Assembly: GCA_947243795.1 (NCBI GenBank)
Contig: OX365934.1
Span: 868,001-932,000 of the forward strand
Length of the DNA: 64,000 bases
Origin: Saccharomyces uvarum
Taxonomy: Eukaryota > Ascomycota > Saccharomycetes > Saccharomycetales > Saccharomycetaceae
Reading direction: 5' to 3'
The position numbers were made by a program, and so were the translations under genes. Under the pieces are notes generated by a model. That model did not search any database. It saw only the letters and a program-made list of their open reading frames with translations, and was not told the origin of the DNA. Shown piece after piece: positions 51,033 to 60,737 of this stretch; within the stretch, counting starts at the first letter, position 1, and each line of letters opens with the position of its first letter.

Positions 51033-51289
51033 AAAAGTAGACCCGGAAAATACGATTCCATTTTCTCACTTATATAATGACTACGTATGTTAGATTCACT
51101 TTTCTACACGAGGCTAAATCATAAAAGGAAAAAATATTGTTCATTTTAGAGAAATATATCCGATTCTTATTATTGACTTTATTGGTATATTTTACTAGAG
51201 AACGATATTAAGAATTTTCTATTTGGAATATTCAGATATATGTAGAAGTGGTTATGTATTTATAAGATATGGAAAGCACGCTAAATTGT

Positions 51290-51991
51290 TTATTTGACAT
51301 TCACCCCAGTCCAGTCTTTGATTGCGTCCCCCGTTTTTCCTACATCTTTGTTCAACCACTTCTTTGCATCATGGTAATACTGGATAGATGTGTTACTGAA
51401 TCTTTTAATTTCTCCCCATACATGATCTTGTCTTTGAACAAAGTTAGGAAAGGAGTTCTTCTCTAGATCATGAACAAGACCCATGACATTATTGAATGTA
51501 CTTGGCATTACATATGCAAAGCAACATGAGCCTAATATAAAAGGCATGGTAGCACGAAGAAGCCATGTTCTTCTTCTCGTTAAGACAGATCCTGTCATAA
51601 AGGCAACTAAAGTGGACGACAAGCCTGGTATTAGGCGCTCTTCTGGTTCGGTATGTAAACTTGCAATAGTCGACGTAAAGCTCTTTTCACGGGCGTAATA
51701 CTTCCCGACAGCCTTATCTATTTTCTTTGCTGCTTTATCCCATTTAGCAGACAATTGTAGTCTTCTTTCATTGAAAAATTTTTTCATGTACCCTGGATCA
51801 CGTACTGAAATACCGTCTACAAGTTCATTTTCCCCAATGAACCTCATGACTCTTTGCGAAAGAACTCCTTGCTTGGCTTCCTTTTCATTAATAGTGGCCT
51901 CTTTAGCATCTGAGGAAATCACTATAGCGTTTTCTGGCGGAACGATTTTCTCTTCCACTGGGTCTAGCTGGCGATAAAAGTTCTTCGTCAT
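51290..51991 (-). CDS. MIC26: MICOS complex subunit Mic26
   Basis: A 233-residue mitochondrial inner membrane protein of the apolipoprotein O-like MICOS family, equal in length to S. cerevisiae YGR235C (Mos2/Mic26). It helps form cristae junctions. After a 60-residue polar N-terminal part, hydrophobic segments occur around ERLIPGLSSTLVAFMTGSVLT and LLRATMPFILGSCCFAYVMPS, separated by a short RRR loop. The C-terminal part (LEKNSFPNFVQRQDHVWGEIKRF) is amphipathic and probably faces the intermembrane space. The start is the first ATG. Confidence 0.93.
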   Translation of the reverse strand: MTKNFYRQLDPVEEKIVPPENAIVISSDAKEATINEKEAKQGVLSQRVMRFIGENELVDGISVRDPGYMKKFFNERRLQLSAKWDKAAKKIDKAVGKYYAREKSFTSTIASLHTEPEERLIPGLSSTLVAFMTGSVLTRRRTWLLRATMPFILGSCCFAYVMPSTFNNVMGLVHDLEKNSFPNFVQRQDHVWGEIKRFSNTSIQYYHDAKKWLNKDVGKTGDAIKDWTGVNVK

Positions 51992-52461
51992 TATTTATGG
52001 TTCTGTCCTCGAATACACCTGCTTTTTTGCTCTTTTCTCAAGCCTTCAATCAGGCATTAAGGTACCTGCCCTTCACTGCTTGATAATTCGGGGCAATCTT
52101 ATTCGCTTTAAATTTCAAATGAACATTGTTACCCGGAACAGGAATAATTATGTAATAGCGTGAACACTCACCGGCAAAGCACTAATTATCTAACAGTCTT
52201 TAAACAATGGTGGTTTCTCCGCCAATTTATTCAGTAAGCATGAGTTTTAGATGCAGAAAACTACATTAAAGCTCATACACGTGTTCTGACATAAATATCA
52301 GCTAAACTAATGTATATAAAATGCACATATATGTGTTGATGGATAGCCTTATAATGGAGGAAGAAGGTTATGAGTGTTATCAAGCTCCATTAACCATAAC
52401 AGTGGCTAACATGCAATCAAAGCTAAAAAAATATTAAACCCTAAAGAAAAAGGACATTCCT
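51992..52461. other. Intergenic MIC26-SPG1
   Basis: 470 bp: MIC26 promoter and SPG1 3' region. No gene or structured element recognised. Confidence 0.5.
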
Positions 52462-52749
52462 TCACATGATGGACGAAAACATCAAGTAGGTGACTTCATC
52501 ATCATTCATCATTTCTTGCAAACTCTTGCCTTTCGTCATAGCAGCCCTCTGTTCTACACCGGTTACAGCCATATTAGTTGTGTCCATGCCGTTTATCCTG
52601 TCTAGGCTATGTGCGGGCACCGTATAACTCCTCCTCATGTACGCTGTCGGTACCACTGCAGCACCGACTAGCCCTAGCATTATGTACCTAAATTTCGGAG
52701 TTCTTACCACTCTTTGTGCTTCTGAATATATGCCTGAATCTAACTTCAT
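52462..52749 (-). CDS. SPG1: Stationary-phase mitochondrial protein Spg1
   Basis: A 95-residue protein of the same length as S. cerevisiae Spg1, which is needed for survival at high temperature in stationary phase and is found with mitochondria. One hydrophobic segment (FRYIMLGLVGAAVVPTAYM, about residues 20-38) is flanked by basic residues, fitting a single-span membrane protein. The C-terminal AAMTKGKSLQEMMNDDEVTYLMFSSIM block is nearly unchanged from S. cerevisiae, while the segment before it differs. Biochemical role is unknown. Stress-element motifs upstream fit stationary-phase expression. Confidence 0.93.
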   Translation of the reverse strand: MKLDSGIYSEAQRVVRTPKFRYIMLGLVGAAVVPTAYMRRSYTVPAHSLDRINGMDTTNMAVTGVEQRAAMTKGKSLQEMMNDDEVTYLMFSSIM

Positions 52750-53224
52750 TTTGAAAATATGTTTAATATAGATTGATTTTTATCTCTTCTATTGTCTTCG
52801 ATATCTTAGAAGCGAATCTACAAAACCGAACTGTTCGCTACCAGGGACCCAGGACAAAAGATTCAGCCTTCCAATTTATATGAGGAATTTGCGAGGCAAA
52901 CCCCCCCCCCCCGATGTCAATACCCCAACACCCCATTAGTTTGACTATTCCTGACTCGTCACAAGCTATTGAAGACTAGTTCAGGTGATATAAGCTTATT
53001 TATCCCTTTTAAAGGGTACCTTAATAATCTCCCCTTTTGCGCGGCTGATGCAACCTACACAGTAAATACAAAAGTAACAATAGTGAAAGAAAGAAATATT
53101 ATGTCTTTATCAAAATATATGTATAGAATAATGCCCTAAAGCCCCACCCCCCCTGTCGCGGGGCTGTCCTAATTAACTGTGTGCGTATTTGCTTTTTTTT
53201 TCTGTTTCTTTTACATCAATCAGT
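52750..53224. promoter_or_regulatory. SPG1 promoter region with C-rich tracts and stress-element motifs
   Basis: Contains a run of 12 C (52901-52912) and CCCCT stress-response cores (AGGGG on the minus strand, toward SPG1) at 53031-53035 and 53150-53154. AGCCCC (53140-53145) and GGGGCT (53160-53165) form a 6-bp stem just beyond the YGR237C stop. Msn2/4 control is inferred from motif and from the gene's stationary-phase role. Confidence 0.5.
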
Positions 53225-55582
53225 TCAACCAAAGACTTTTTTGAAGATCGAGCCAATTTTACTAGATTTCTTCTTTTCAGACTTTTTGGATTGATGTTCG
53301 GTTGTTGAAGACGAAAAACTTCCTTTTTTGCTATTCCCACCTGATTTGTTGCTCTCTGCGGTTTTTGTCCTTGAAACGTGATGGTGGTGGTGGTGGTGAA
53401 CCTTCCGCTGCCCTGAAGAGGATGATGTGGATGACGTTCTTGGTGATAAGCCAGCTGATTTGGTTTTCCTCATTGGATGTGAGGTGAATCTTGGTTTTGG
53501 GTCTTCACTATCCCATTTTAAAGCACTTTTGGTGTGGGGTGTAGAGGCTGTATTATGATCATAAACATCATCAACCATAGATTTTACTTTATAAATACCG
53601 TTGTTATTAAATTGTATCCTTGAACTACGCTTGGAACTACGCTTGGAACTTCTTGACTCAACGGGTGTCAATTTTCTGCCTGAACTATCGTATTTCATGA
53701 GGGTGTTATCATCCAATAGTACTTGCCTGGAAGGCTTTGGCCTTAAATATCCCATTTTATCGAAAAAGTCCATTTCTTCCTTTTTTTCTGGTGCAACTGG
53801 AAAATATTCATTTATGGAGGCAACTGACTCGTCGCTGTCATTATCTTCATCATCAGAGTCCACCGCTTTGTTAGGGTTGTCAAACGGATTTTCTAAAGTT
53901 CTGTTGATCAACCCGCTGAGCCACTGCAATCTTTCCTCTTTCTTTACCTTCGTCTTTAAATCATCAACTTCTTCTTCCTTTCCTTTTTCGTTTTCCCTTG
54001 TTTTAGGCTTAATCAAAAGTTCCGGTTTGATGAATTCGAATGGGACAACAAACACTGGCATCGCAAAATGTCTCATTAAAAAGAATGGCAATTTAACTTT
54101 CCCGTTTCTGAATTTGATTTGAATATTGGCACTAACGGTGCTAATTACTTGTAAACTCGGTCTATGTAAGGAAGTCGCAAGAATTATGGCCGTTCTTGTT
54201 GAGTCCTCTTTCACCATCTCAATACTAATCCTAACAATTTTGGCTGCCAATCTCTTGGAATAATAATTTAAAATGTTCCTACAGGTCTTCTTTGCCTCAT
54301 CGTGAATAGCTTCGATTCTTATTCCCGTAGATACCGGAACCGATGAATCAACACTCGCAAGACTATGTGATGTCATGGTGATGTTTTCACTAGTATCACT
54401 GGCCATTCTTTCTAAGCGATGTTTTCTCTTTTCCTTATAGGCCAAACTATCAATTTTGGCTTCGAACTCGGGGATTGTCGTAAAAATGACTAAGTGATCA
54501 CCATCTCTTGCCAGGTTCTCAACATACCAATCTACTGATGACCATGTATACCTCCTACCTGATATATAGCATGAAACGACCCTTAAATCCATATCATCTT
54601 CTTTCTCCTTACAGTTCAGCTTGTGTTTTCTCTTGGATACATAACTTTCATAATCTGGGTGATCAATGGTCATTGAGATTGCATTATGAACAATTGTAGG
54701 CCTTGATGGGTAAATTGCTGCCAAAGGATCCGTTATATCGTCTGAATTGGAATCTGTTTTTGATGCGCTTGTGTCCAAGTAGACCGGGAGTTGTTCACCA
54801 AAATCAAACTGGTCTATTTTAGTTTTGTTTGATCTTCCTTTACTTATATAAAATTCTTCCAACTTGGTTAATTCTTCGTCTGTCATCCCAGCAAACGATT
54901 TGGATCTTTTCTTAGAAGTATCCGCATTTTCAGATAAATCCACCATAGACTTTGTTTCTATTCTATCTTCTACTTCGTTAAGATTGGCAAACGCAGCTTG
55001 GGTATAGCCCCTCCTTGATCCTGAATTTTTTTGCGTATTTTTTTCAGTCATTCTGTTCATCCTTTTTTCCAGATCGAAATCTATGTCTCCAATGTCAATA
55101 TCCTCAATAGGCCCCTGTTCATCAGCAGCTTTTTGAGTCTTTCTTAACACAGATACTTTTGGGGGAGGAGGCAATCTTACTGAAGTTCCTCTTTTCGACC
55201 GGAACATTGGAGACTCACTTCTACTTCTTCCATTACTGGGCGACCTTAGATAGCTTTTGGAAGGATCATGTGCTGCAGGAGAAAACATCTGGGTATACAA
55301 TTGAGGGACGCCAGGTGTCGGACTTTCCACTCGGGATTGTCGAGAAAGTCCTTCCTCTTCAGGTGAATCCTGATTGTCATCAACAGCAAGTTCATCAGAA
55401 CCTTGGCTGCCATTCAAACTATTTTTATAAATCGGATTGAACTGAGGAGGTATATGCAAGAAATGGTTGTTCAAGCCAATATGGTGACTGTCATTTTTAA
55501 TAATAGTCGCTTGATCATCAATTAGAGAAGGTGCTAGATCATCAAATGAGATGTGCTTAGTGAATCCCTTTGCAGTTGCCAT
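53225..55582 (-). CDS. YGR237C: Uncharacterised protein YGR237C
   Basis: A 785-residue protein equal in length to S. cerevisiae YGR237C, of unknown function. The N-terminal 300 residues are Ser/Pro-rich and likely disordered. A folded region around residues 320-520 contains the DLRVVSCYISGRRYTWSSVDWYVENLARDGDHLVIFTTIP and AIHDEAKKTCRNILNYYSKRLAAKIVRISIEMVKEDSTRTAIILATS blocks, which look like a universal stress protein (USP)/adenine-nucleotide alpha hydrolase type fold; I hold this as probable, not certain. The C-terminal tail carries a run of seven His (DNA around 53379-53399), Ser-Lys repeats and a basic end (SKIGSIFKKVFG), possibly an amphipathic membrane-binding helix. Confidence 0.9.
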   Translation of the reverse strand: MATAKGFTKHISFDDLAPSLIDDQATIIKNDSHHIGLNNHFLHIPPQFNPIYKNSLNGSQGSDELAVDDNQDSPEEEGLSRQSRVESPTPGVPQLYTQMFSPAAHDPSKSYLRSPSNGRSRSESPMFRSKRGTSVRLPPPPKVSVLRKTQKAADEQGPIEDIDIGDIDFDLEKRMNRMTEKNTQKNSGSRRGYTQAAFANLNEVEDRIETKSMVDLSENADTSKKRSKSFAGMTDEELTKLEEFYISKGRSNKTKIDQFDFGEQLPVYLDTSASKTDSNSDDITDPLAAIYPSRPTIVHNAISMTIDHPDYESYVSKRKHKLNCKEKEDDMDLRVVSCYISGRRYTWSSVDWYVENLARDGDHLVIFTTIPEFEAKIDSLAYKEKRKHRLERMASDTSENITMTSHSLASVDSSVPVSTGIRIEAIHDEAKKTCRNILNYYSKRLAAKIVRISIEMVKEDSTRTAIILATSLHRPSLQVISTVSANIQIKFRNGKVKLPFFLMRHFAMPVFVVPFEFIKPELLIKPKTRENEKGKEEEVDDLKTKVKKEERLQWLSGLINRTLENPFDNPNKAVDSDDEDNDSDESVASINEYFPVAPEKKEEMDFFDKMGYLRPKPSRQVLLDDNTLMKYDSSGRKLTPVESRSSKRSSKRSSRIQFNNNGIYKVKSMVDDVYDHNTASTPHTKSALKWDSEDPKPRFTSHPMRKTKSAGLSPRTSSTSSSSGQRKVHHHHHHHVSRTKTAESNKSGGNSKKGSFSSSTTEHQSKKSEKKKSSKIGSIFKKVFG

Positions 55583-55945
55583 TGTGTCTTACTCTTTATT
55601 ACGCTTTAGAAATCTTGTTCCTGAATTCAGAGCGTCTACTCTATGTTCAGCCCGACAACCTTTATTTTTTTTTTATATGACTTCTATTCCTTTCTTAGAA
55701 TAATTTCGTTTTCGTTAAGGGTCCTTTTGGCTTTGTAGGTAAGCTCAGCCTAAAAATCCCCCTAGAAAAACCAGTTTTTACCCGGCGGACAATAATAAGC
55801 GCGGCCATGAAATTTCATCCATATATAACCAGCCTTTAATAACTCACTGAAGGCTAACTCATCGATGTTTAGTTATAACAGTGTCCCTATAGATATACAT
55901 GTGTTTTTTATATTTTTATTTATGCTTTTGCAAGTGTAAAACACG
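55583..55945. other. Intergenic YGR237C-KEL2
   Basis: YGR237C promoter and KEL2 3' region. An exact match to the yeast replication consensus (TTTTATATTTT, 55906-55916) occurs, but one match in AT-rich DNA does not define an origin. Confidence 0.45.
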
Positions 55946-58633
55946 TTACTGAGATTGTTGTGTTTGAAGAGTGTAAAGTCTTTTCTTCAAAGCTAACACT
56001 TCTTCTTTGAGAGTGTCTCTATCTTCTTTCGAGATATATAGCTCCGTCTTGAGGTTGTTGACTTTCATTCTGTGAATTGTGTCTGAATTGCTATGGACGA
56101 CAGTACTATGTTGTTCCTGTCCTTCGGTTTGTTCGTTTTTCAATTTATCGATCTGTTGCTGCAAATCATCGGTGCATTGCTTGTATTTTTCAAGCTCTGA
56201 TCGTGACAAGTCAATGGCCTTCTGGGTCAACAACATTGATTTCAAGCTCCCGTCAAATATTTTCCTCAACGCTTCCAGTTTATCGTTCTTGGCCAGAAGA
56301 TCGGCTTGAAAAGCAGTCTTTTCATAGGCTAACTTCTTTCTTTCATCCTTCAATTGCTTTTTTACTTTAACGGTTTCGTGTATTTCATCTATTGCCTTGT
56401 CCATTTTTCTCAACGGTTCGACCCTTTCAATTCCTTTTTCTCTCTCATTCGAAGGTGTTGTGGCCTTGATAGGCCGTATCGCCAATAATCGATCCAAACG
56501 GTTGGATGAATCTACTATGCGAGTGAGAAACTCGGCATTCTCATTTTGTGCATTTCGTTTGAGTTTTTCATTTTGATTCTTCAGAACGTCACACTTCCTC
56601 TCCCAGTCGATAATCTCCTTTTCAATAACACTCTCGTCAAAGAATGCTTCTAGTTTTGTATTCCGAATCACAATTTGATTATGAATTTCTTGTGCTTGAG
56701 AAAGTTTCTTTTCTACTAACCCTTGTAAATCTTGAATTCTAGATTCCAAAAAAGTTTTTTGAATTTCTAAATTCTTGAATCGTGCCATCTGGAAATTAGA
56801 GTCCTTTGAAGCCTCTTTTATTATCATTAATCTTTGAACTTCTTTCTCTAATTCGGAAATATGTCTAGCAGTTTCAAGTTCTTTCTGTTGCGTTTCAAGA
56901 TGTATTGATTGAATTTGCAGAGTTAGATCATCATATATACTCTTGAGAATTACTTTGTCGTTTTGAGTTTCTTCAAATAAAGGAGGGCTATATTGTTTTG
57001 TATCTATTGCCAAACCTTGCAGAACAGGAACTTCATTTTTGATATTTTCGGGATTATATCCCGCCCTTTTGTTAATAAAAGCAAATTTATCATCATGAAG
57101 GAAAAATTTAGAGTTTGTAGTCTCGTCAATTTGGCAAGACTCTAACCCTTCTTCCTCTTTTTCGCGTCGCTTTTTAGTCGTTTGAACATCTACAGCGTTA
57201 AAGTTACTTCCGGTCGCCCCATTGACATCATTTGAGCTTAAGGTCTTGGGGTTGGGTAATCTAGGTGTGAGGATATTTATCATCTCATGGTTTTCATTTC
57301 CAAATGATTTTGAGTTCGCAGATTTTCCATAAGAAAGCTTTGAAATGTCTCCTTCGATGTATAGAGATTCACCCATTATCCCTGGACAAAGGTCACCTAG
57401 ATGCGACAAATCGAGGGTATACAATAAGGTTCCTTCGCCTTGATCAGTAGATGAAGTATGTAGATCGTGAATATCTGAGCTAGCGTAATCGAACTTATCA
57501 CCACCCATGATAACAATCTTGTCATTTTTCATCAAAGTTAAAGAATGGCCAGATCGTTCTTTGGGTAAGCCCTCCTTGATACGAGGGAGTTTGTACCACT
57601 TGAATGTTATCAAATTTAAGAAATAAACATCATTGGAATATGCGTTATGGACATTCTTGCCGCCGAAAACGCACATTAAATATTTATAGACCACACTAGC
57701 ATGTTCCTGTAGTGGTGGAGGTCTTTCACCCGTTGTTTGAATTTTAGACCAGTCATTTTGTACTGGATCGTAACAAAATGTTTCATTGCTTAACGTATTT
57801 GGAGTTTCCCCACCAAATACCCACAATTTGTCATCAAAAGTTACCATCGTATGATTTGTCAGAGGAGGGGGCACAGTATTAACAGGTTTTAAGAACACCC
57901 AATGGGAATTTGGCCTACGAAACGACGACAAATCGAACATGGCTAGATCATTGAAATAAGTTTCATCTATCTGCCCACCAAAAAGATACAATTTGGTTTG
58001 CATCGGATTGTTAGCAATAATAGAAATTTTATGGCCATACCTGCCCAACGGTCTAGTGCCGACAGGTTGCGGTATCGTCCACTTATAGGAATTAATGTTG
58101 AAAAGATAGAGGTCATCATCCAACAATCTATTCATATTCAGCTTGTGCGTATCACCTCCAAATACTACATAGGCATTGCCACAGATGGTAGAAGCATGCC
58201 CCACTCTGGGAGGGGGCGTGTTCTGACCAATCTGAATCGTCTTGGAAACAAAGCTAGTGCCATCCAAATTGGCAGTTATCTGCCAAGTGTCACCATACAC
58301 TAAGTGGTCGTGAAGTCCACCAGTCACAAAAATCCTATTATCGTTTGTAACAATAGGTGAGGCGGAATGACGATAACGGGGGAACGGAGAGTTTTTCAGT
58401 TTGATCCTGTTCCAAACATATTTCCCTGCATCTTGGCGCTCCATTGGCGAAGGTAAAGCGGTCGACGCCCCTGATATATTCCTTTGTTGATTTGGAGGCG
58501 CTGTAGGGGTTACTATTCTCGTACCGTTTTGGTTATCCATAAAGGGCATCGCTCTAGGCAAAGTCTGGGCTGAAATTGCTGAGGGATCCGTATCTGTGGA
58601 TACTTTCCTCGTCGTCAACTTGAAAGGTACCAT
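55946..58633 (-). CDS. KEL2: Kelch-repeat polarity protein Kel2
   Basis: An 895-residue protein (S. cerevisiae 882) that works with Kel1 in cell fusion and morphology and in mitotic exit, binding Lte1. Six kelch repeats form a beta-propeller at about residues 75-380, shown by blocks such as SASPIVTNDNRIFVTGGLHD, GHASTICGNAYVVFGGDT, NHTMVTFDDKLWVFGGETP, EHASVVYKYLMCVFGGKN and GHSLTLMKNDKIVIMGGDKF. The C-terminal third (about residues 575-890) is a long coiled coil rich in Glu, Lys, Leu and Gln for dimerisation with Kel1. The choice of KEL2 over KEL1 rests on length and on position between YGR237C and PEX21. Confidence 0.95.
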   Translation of the reverse strand: MVPFKLTTRKVSTDTDPSAISAQTLPRAMPFMDNQNGTRIVTPTAPPNQQRNISGASTALPSPMERQDAGKYVWNRIKLKNSPFPRYRHSASPIVTNDNRIFVTGGLHDHLVYGDTWQITANLDGTSFVSKTIQIGQNTPPPRVGHASTICGNAYVVFGGDTHKLNMNRLLDDDLYLFNINSYKWTIPQPVGTRPLGRYGHKISIIANNPMQTKLYLFGGQIDETYFNDLAMFDLSSFRRPNSHWVFLKPVNTVPPPLTNHTMVTFDDKLWVFGGETPNTLSNETFCYDPVQNDWSKIQTTGERPPPLQEHASVVYKYLMCVFGGKNVHNAYSNDVYFLNLITFKWYKLPRIKEGLPKERSGHSLTLMKNDKIVIMGGDKFDYASSDIHDLHTSSTDQGEGTLLYTLDLSHLGDLCPGIMGESLYIEGDISKLSYGKSANSKSFGNENHEMINILTPRLPNPKTLSSNDVNGATGSNFNAVDVQTTKKRREKEEEGLESCQIDETTNSKFFLHDDKFAFINKRAGYNPENIKNEVPVLQGLAIDTKQYSPPLFEETQNDKVILKSIYDDLTLQIQSIHLETQQKELETARHISELEKEVQRLMIIKEASKDSNFQMARFKNLEIQKTFLESRIQDLQGLVEKKLSQAQEIHNQIVIRNTKLEAFFDESVIEKEIIDWERKCDVLKNQNEKLKRNAQNENAEFLTRIVDSSNRLDRLLAIRPIKATTPSNEREKGIERVEPLRKMDKAIDEIHETVKVKKQLKDERKKLAYEKTAFQADLLAKNDKLEALRKIFDGSLKSMLLTQKAIDLSRSELEKYKQCTDDLQQQIDKLKNEQTEGQEQHSTVVHSNSDTIHRMKVNNLKTELYISKEDRDTLKEEVLALKKRLYTLQTQQSQ

Positions 58634-59131
58634 GGTTGCTCAAGGGGGCGCTTCATCCAAATCAAACTTCTTTTCTTCAGTCTAAGTCATGTTAAAATTC
58701 ACGTGTATACGCTTTTAAAACTGAAAAAAAAACAGAATATACAACACCAAAATCAAAATTCAAAGCAAATCAGTATTCCGAAGACCCTTCCCAACGCTAA
58801 CTCCTTCTTTCGAGGCTAATTCGGATTTTGGAAGCTCTTTTTTTCACAGACACCCAAAGAAGAAAAATTCACTAGAGCGTGTCATTTCGTGCAGCTTACA
58901 TCAGCACGATTCATGTAAAAGGGTGTAATATTTTCTAAACGAGAAGCAAAGACGATTTTGACAGCAGGTAGGGCTTGCATCTGCATAATTGGCGTAGGCA
59001 TTACAACGTTAGTCAGAGCATAGAACGCGTATGCGCGCACGTGCGCACATGATGATAATCTTGGCTATATGTATACATATACGTACTATATGTAATATTA
59101 ATAAGAGGTACATTTAAGAAAACCGTCAATA
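58634..59131. other. Intergenic KEL2-PEX21 with alternating purine-pyrimidine tracts
   Basis: KEL2 promoter and PEX21 3' region. Bases 59025-59051 alternate purine and pyrimidine without a break and contain the 12-bp palindrome GCGCACGTGCGC (59035-59046); a second alternating tract, AT-rich, covers 59066-59086. Confidence 0.6.
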
Positions 59132-59989
59132 TCAATTGTATGCGCCTTGATGGCTTTGGTTCTCAACGGGGATGTGCCCATTTCCCACCAGTTCCCCGTT
59201 GCTGGGTGAGAATAGCTCCCTTGTGGAATCCCCATTTGCTTCCTTTTTTAAAGTCACGTCACCGCTGCTGATTCCTCTCATCAGTTGTATAAACTTCGAT
59301 TCGGATAGCTTTGAGTCGATAGAGGAAACGGTGGAAGTGGAGGATGCAGATGAAAGTGGTGGGGTGCAGCACTTGACTATATCTGTAGCGATTCTCTGTA
59401 ATTCCAGTTGGTCTTGGTCCAGCCAGCTTTCGTCTTCTTGTAATATTGGCTCGTACCGCACTTCCTGGATCTCGTTCTCTAAATTTTGGAATTCCGCGTC
59501 GAATTTGAAGGCATCCGTTGAGTTGTTGCGATTTTCTTGGTGGTGTTGTCGAAACATGTTTCGTGACGGAAGATTACTTGCCGTCTTCCGCACCATAGAA
59601 CTCATAATAGGAAACTGTTGTCTACTTGCATTCTGGCGTTGCTGTGATTCGTAGCTTGTATACAACTGTTTATATTCTGAGCTAAACTCCAATGGATCAT
59701 TGATTTCCATTGACGAAAACTGTGGAACCCAGCTACTGGTCTCTTCGTTATGGTTTTTGAAATCCATTGGAGAAGGGCAGTTTTGAAATGCCACATCATC
59801 AACGCTCTTCATATCGCTGGCATGATGCAGAAAGGACGTTTCCACTTGTGGACGCTTATCGATATGGTGTGCTCTTGATTCTCTGTGGATGAACCTGGTA
59901 GGTTTTGACGGTATTAAGGAACCGTTCTGTATGCGATGACCTTTTTGTATAACTTGGTCTATTGGACTTGCATGGCAAGCATCAGACAT
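59132..59989 (-). CDS. PEX21: Peroxin 21, Pex7 co-receptor
   Basis: A 285-residue protein (S. cerevisiae 288) that with its paralogue Pex18 assists Pex7 in importing PTS2 proteins into peroxisomes. An N-terminal Cys (MSDACHASP) near residue 5 is the site expected for recycling ubiquitination in this family. A WVPQF block lies mid-protein (WxxxF-like motif for Pex14/Pex13 contact), and the C-terminal Pex7-binding part contains QLELQRIATDIVKCCTPP and ESKFIQLMRGISSGDVTLKK. The frame reaches 60037 only through a TTG; the ATG at 59989 fits the S. cerevisiae start. The protein is among the most divergent of the window. Confidence 0.93.
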   Translation of the reverse strand: MSDACHASPIDQVIQKGHRIQNGSLIPSKPTRFIHRESRAHHIDKRPQVETSFLHHASDMKSVDDVAFQNCPSPMDFKNHNEETSSWVPQFSSMEINDPLEFSSEYKQLYTSYESQQRQNASRQQFPIMSSMVRKTASNLPSRNMFRQHHQENRNNSTDAFKFDAEFQNLENEIQEVRYEPILQEDESWLDQDQLELQRIATDIVKCCTPPLSSASSTSTVSSIDSKLSESKFIQLMRGISSGDVTLKKEANGDSTRELFSPSNGELVGNGHIPVENQSHQGAYN

Positions 59990-60737
59990 GATATGTAATG
60001 TGGTTCCTTTTCTGATGTTTTGGTACTTGCTTTTCAAACTAGAAGAATTCCTCTACTTTAACCTTGCAATTTTCACACAACTCTAATATATAACAACTTA
60101 CTTTCAAAAGTTCAAGCCTTGGCCAAGATCTTTAGAAATATTTAGTCATTCCATCTCCGATAATCGGTATTAGTTTCCATTTTTCCAGTGGAAACTGAAA
60201 AAAGAAACGGAAGAGGTCAACATCTAATCTGAGTAATGTACGCGAGCCAATAGCAAAACTGTGGGCAGTCATATGACTGAAAACAAAGGCCCTCGCCTGA
60301 CTCTTATACCATGGAAGCCGAACAGTATGTGATGCAAGAGTAGCGTAAATACCAATGTCGCTAACCATTGCAAATAAAAAGCGGCCTGTACGCCCTGATA
60401 CGGGCATAATGCAATTAGCATAAACTGACTGGTCAATGTGTTGCGTTGCGTATACAAAATGGAGTTGATAACATATCTGAAAACATTTCTTGTTGACTAA
60501 TATTAGAAATATATTCATTGCTCATTGTTATGTGTATCATATCGTACAAAAATTATATAAAAAAAATAATAACAAAAATAGTAAAATAAAGACAAATAGA
60601 CAAAAATAGAGGATAAAAAAAGAAAAAAACAACAGATACATAAATAAGTCTTTTCACAAAAAAAACAATTGTATAAAAAATAAGTGCATGCCATTTTTAC
60701 CTCTTTTTGCTTAACTTAAACTTTTCATTGCAATCAT
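59990..60737. other. Intergenic PEX21-PFK1
   Basis: 748 bp with the PEX21 promoter and PFK1 3' region. Bases 60540-60680 are very A-rich (terminator/3' UTR region of PFK1). A minus-strand 128-codon frame (60132-60518) has no recognisable domain. No RNA gene seen. Confidence 0.5.

Noticed and set aside
55906-55916. Exact replication consensus TTTTATATTTT
   Set aside because: Such matches occur by chance in AT-rich intergenic DNA; no supporting evidence for an origin.
60132-60518. 128-codon minus-strand frame between PEX21 and PFK1
   Set aside because: No domain, no coding-like composition, and it lies across the PEX21 promoter.
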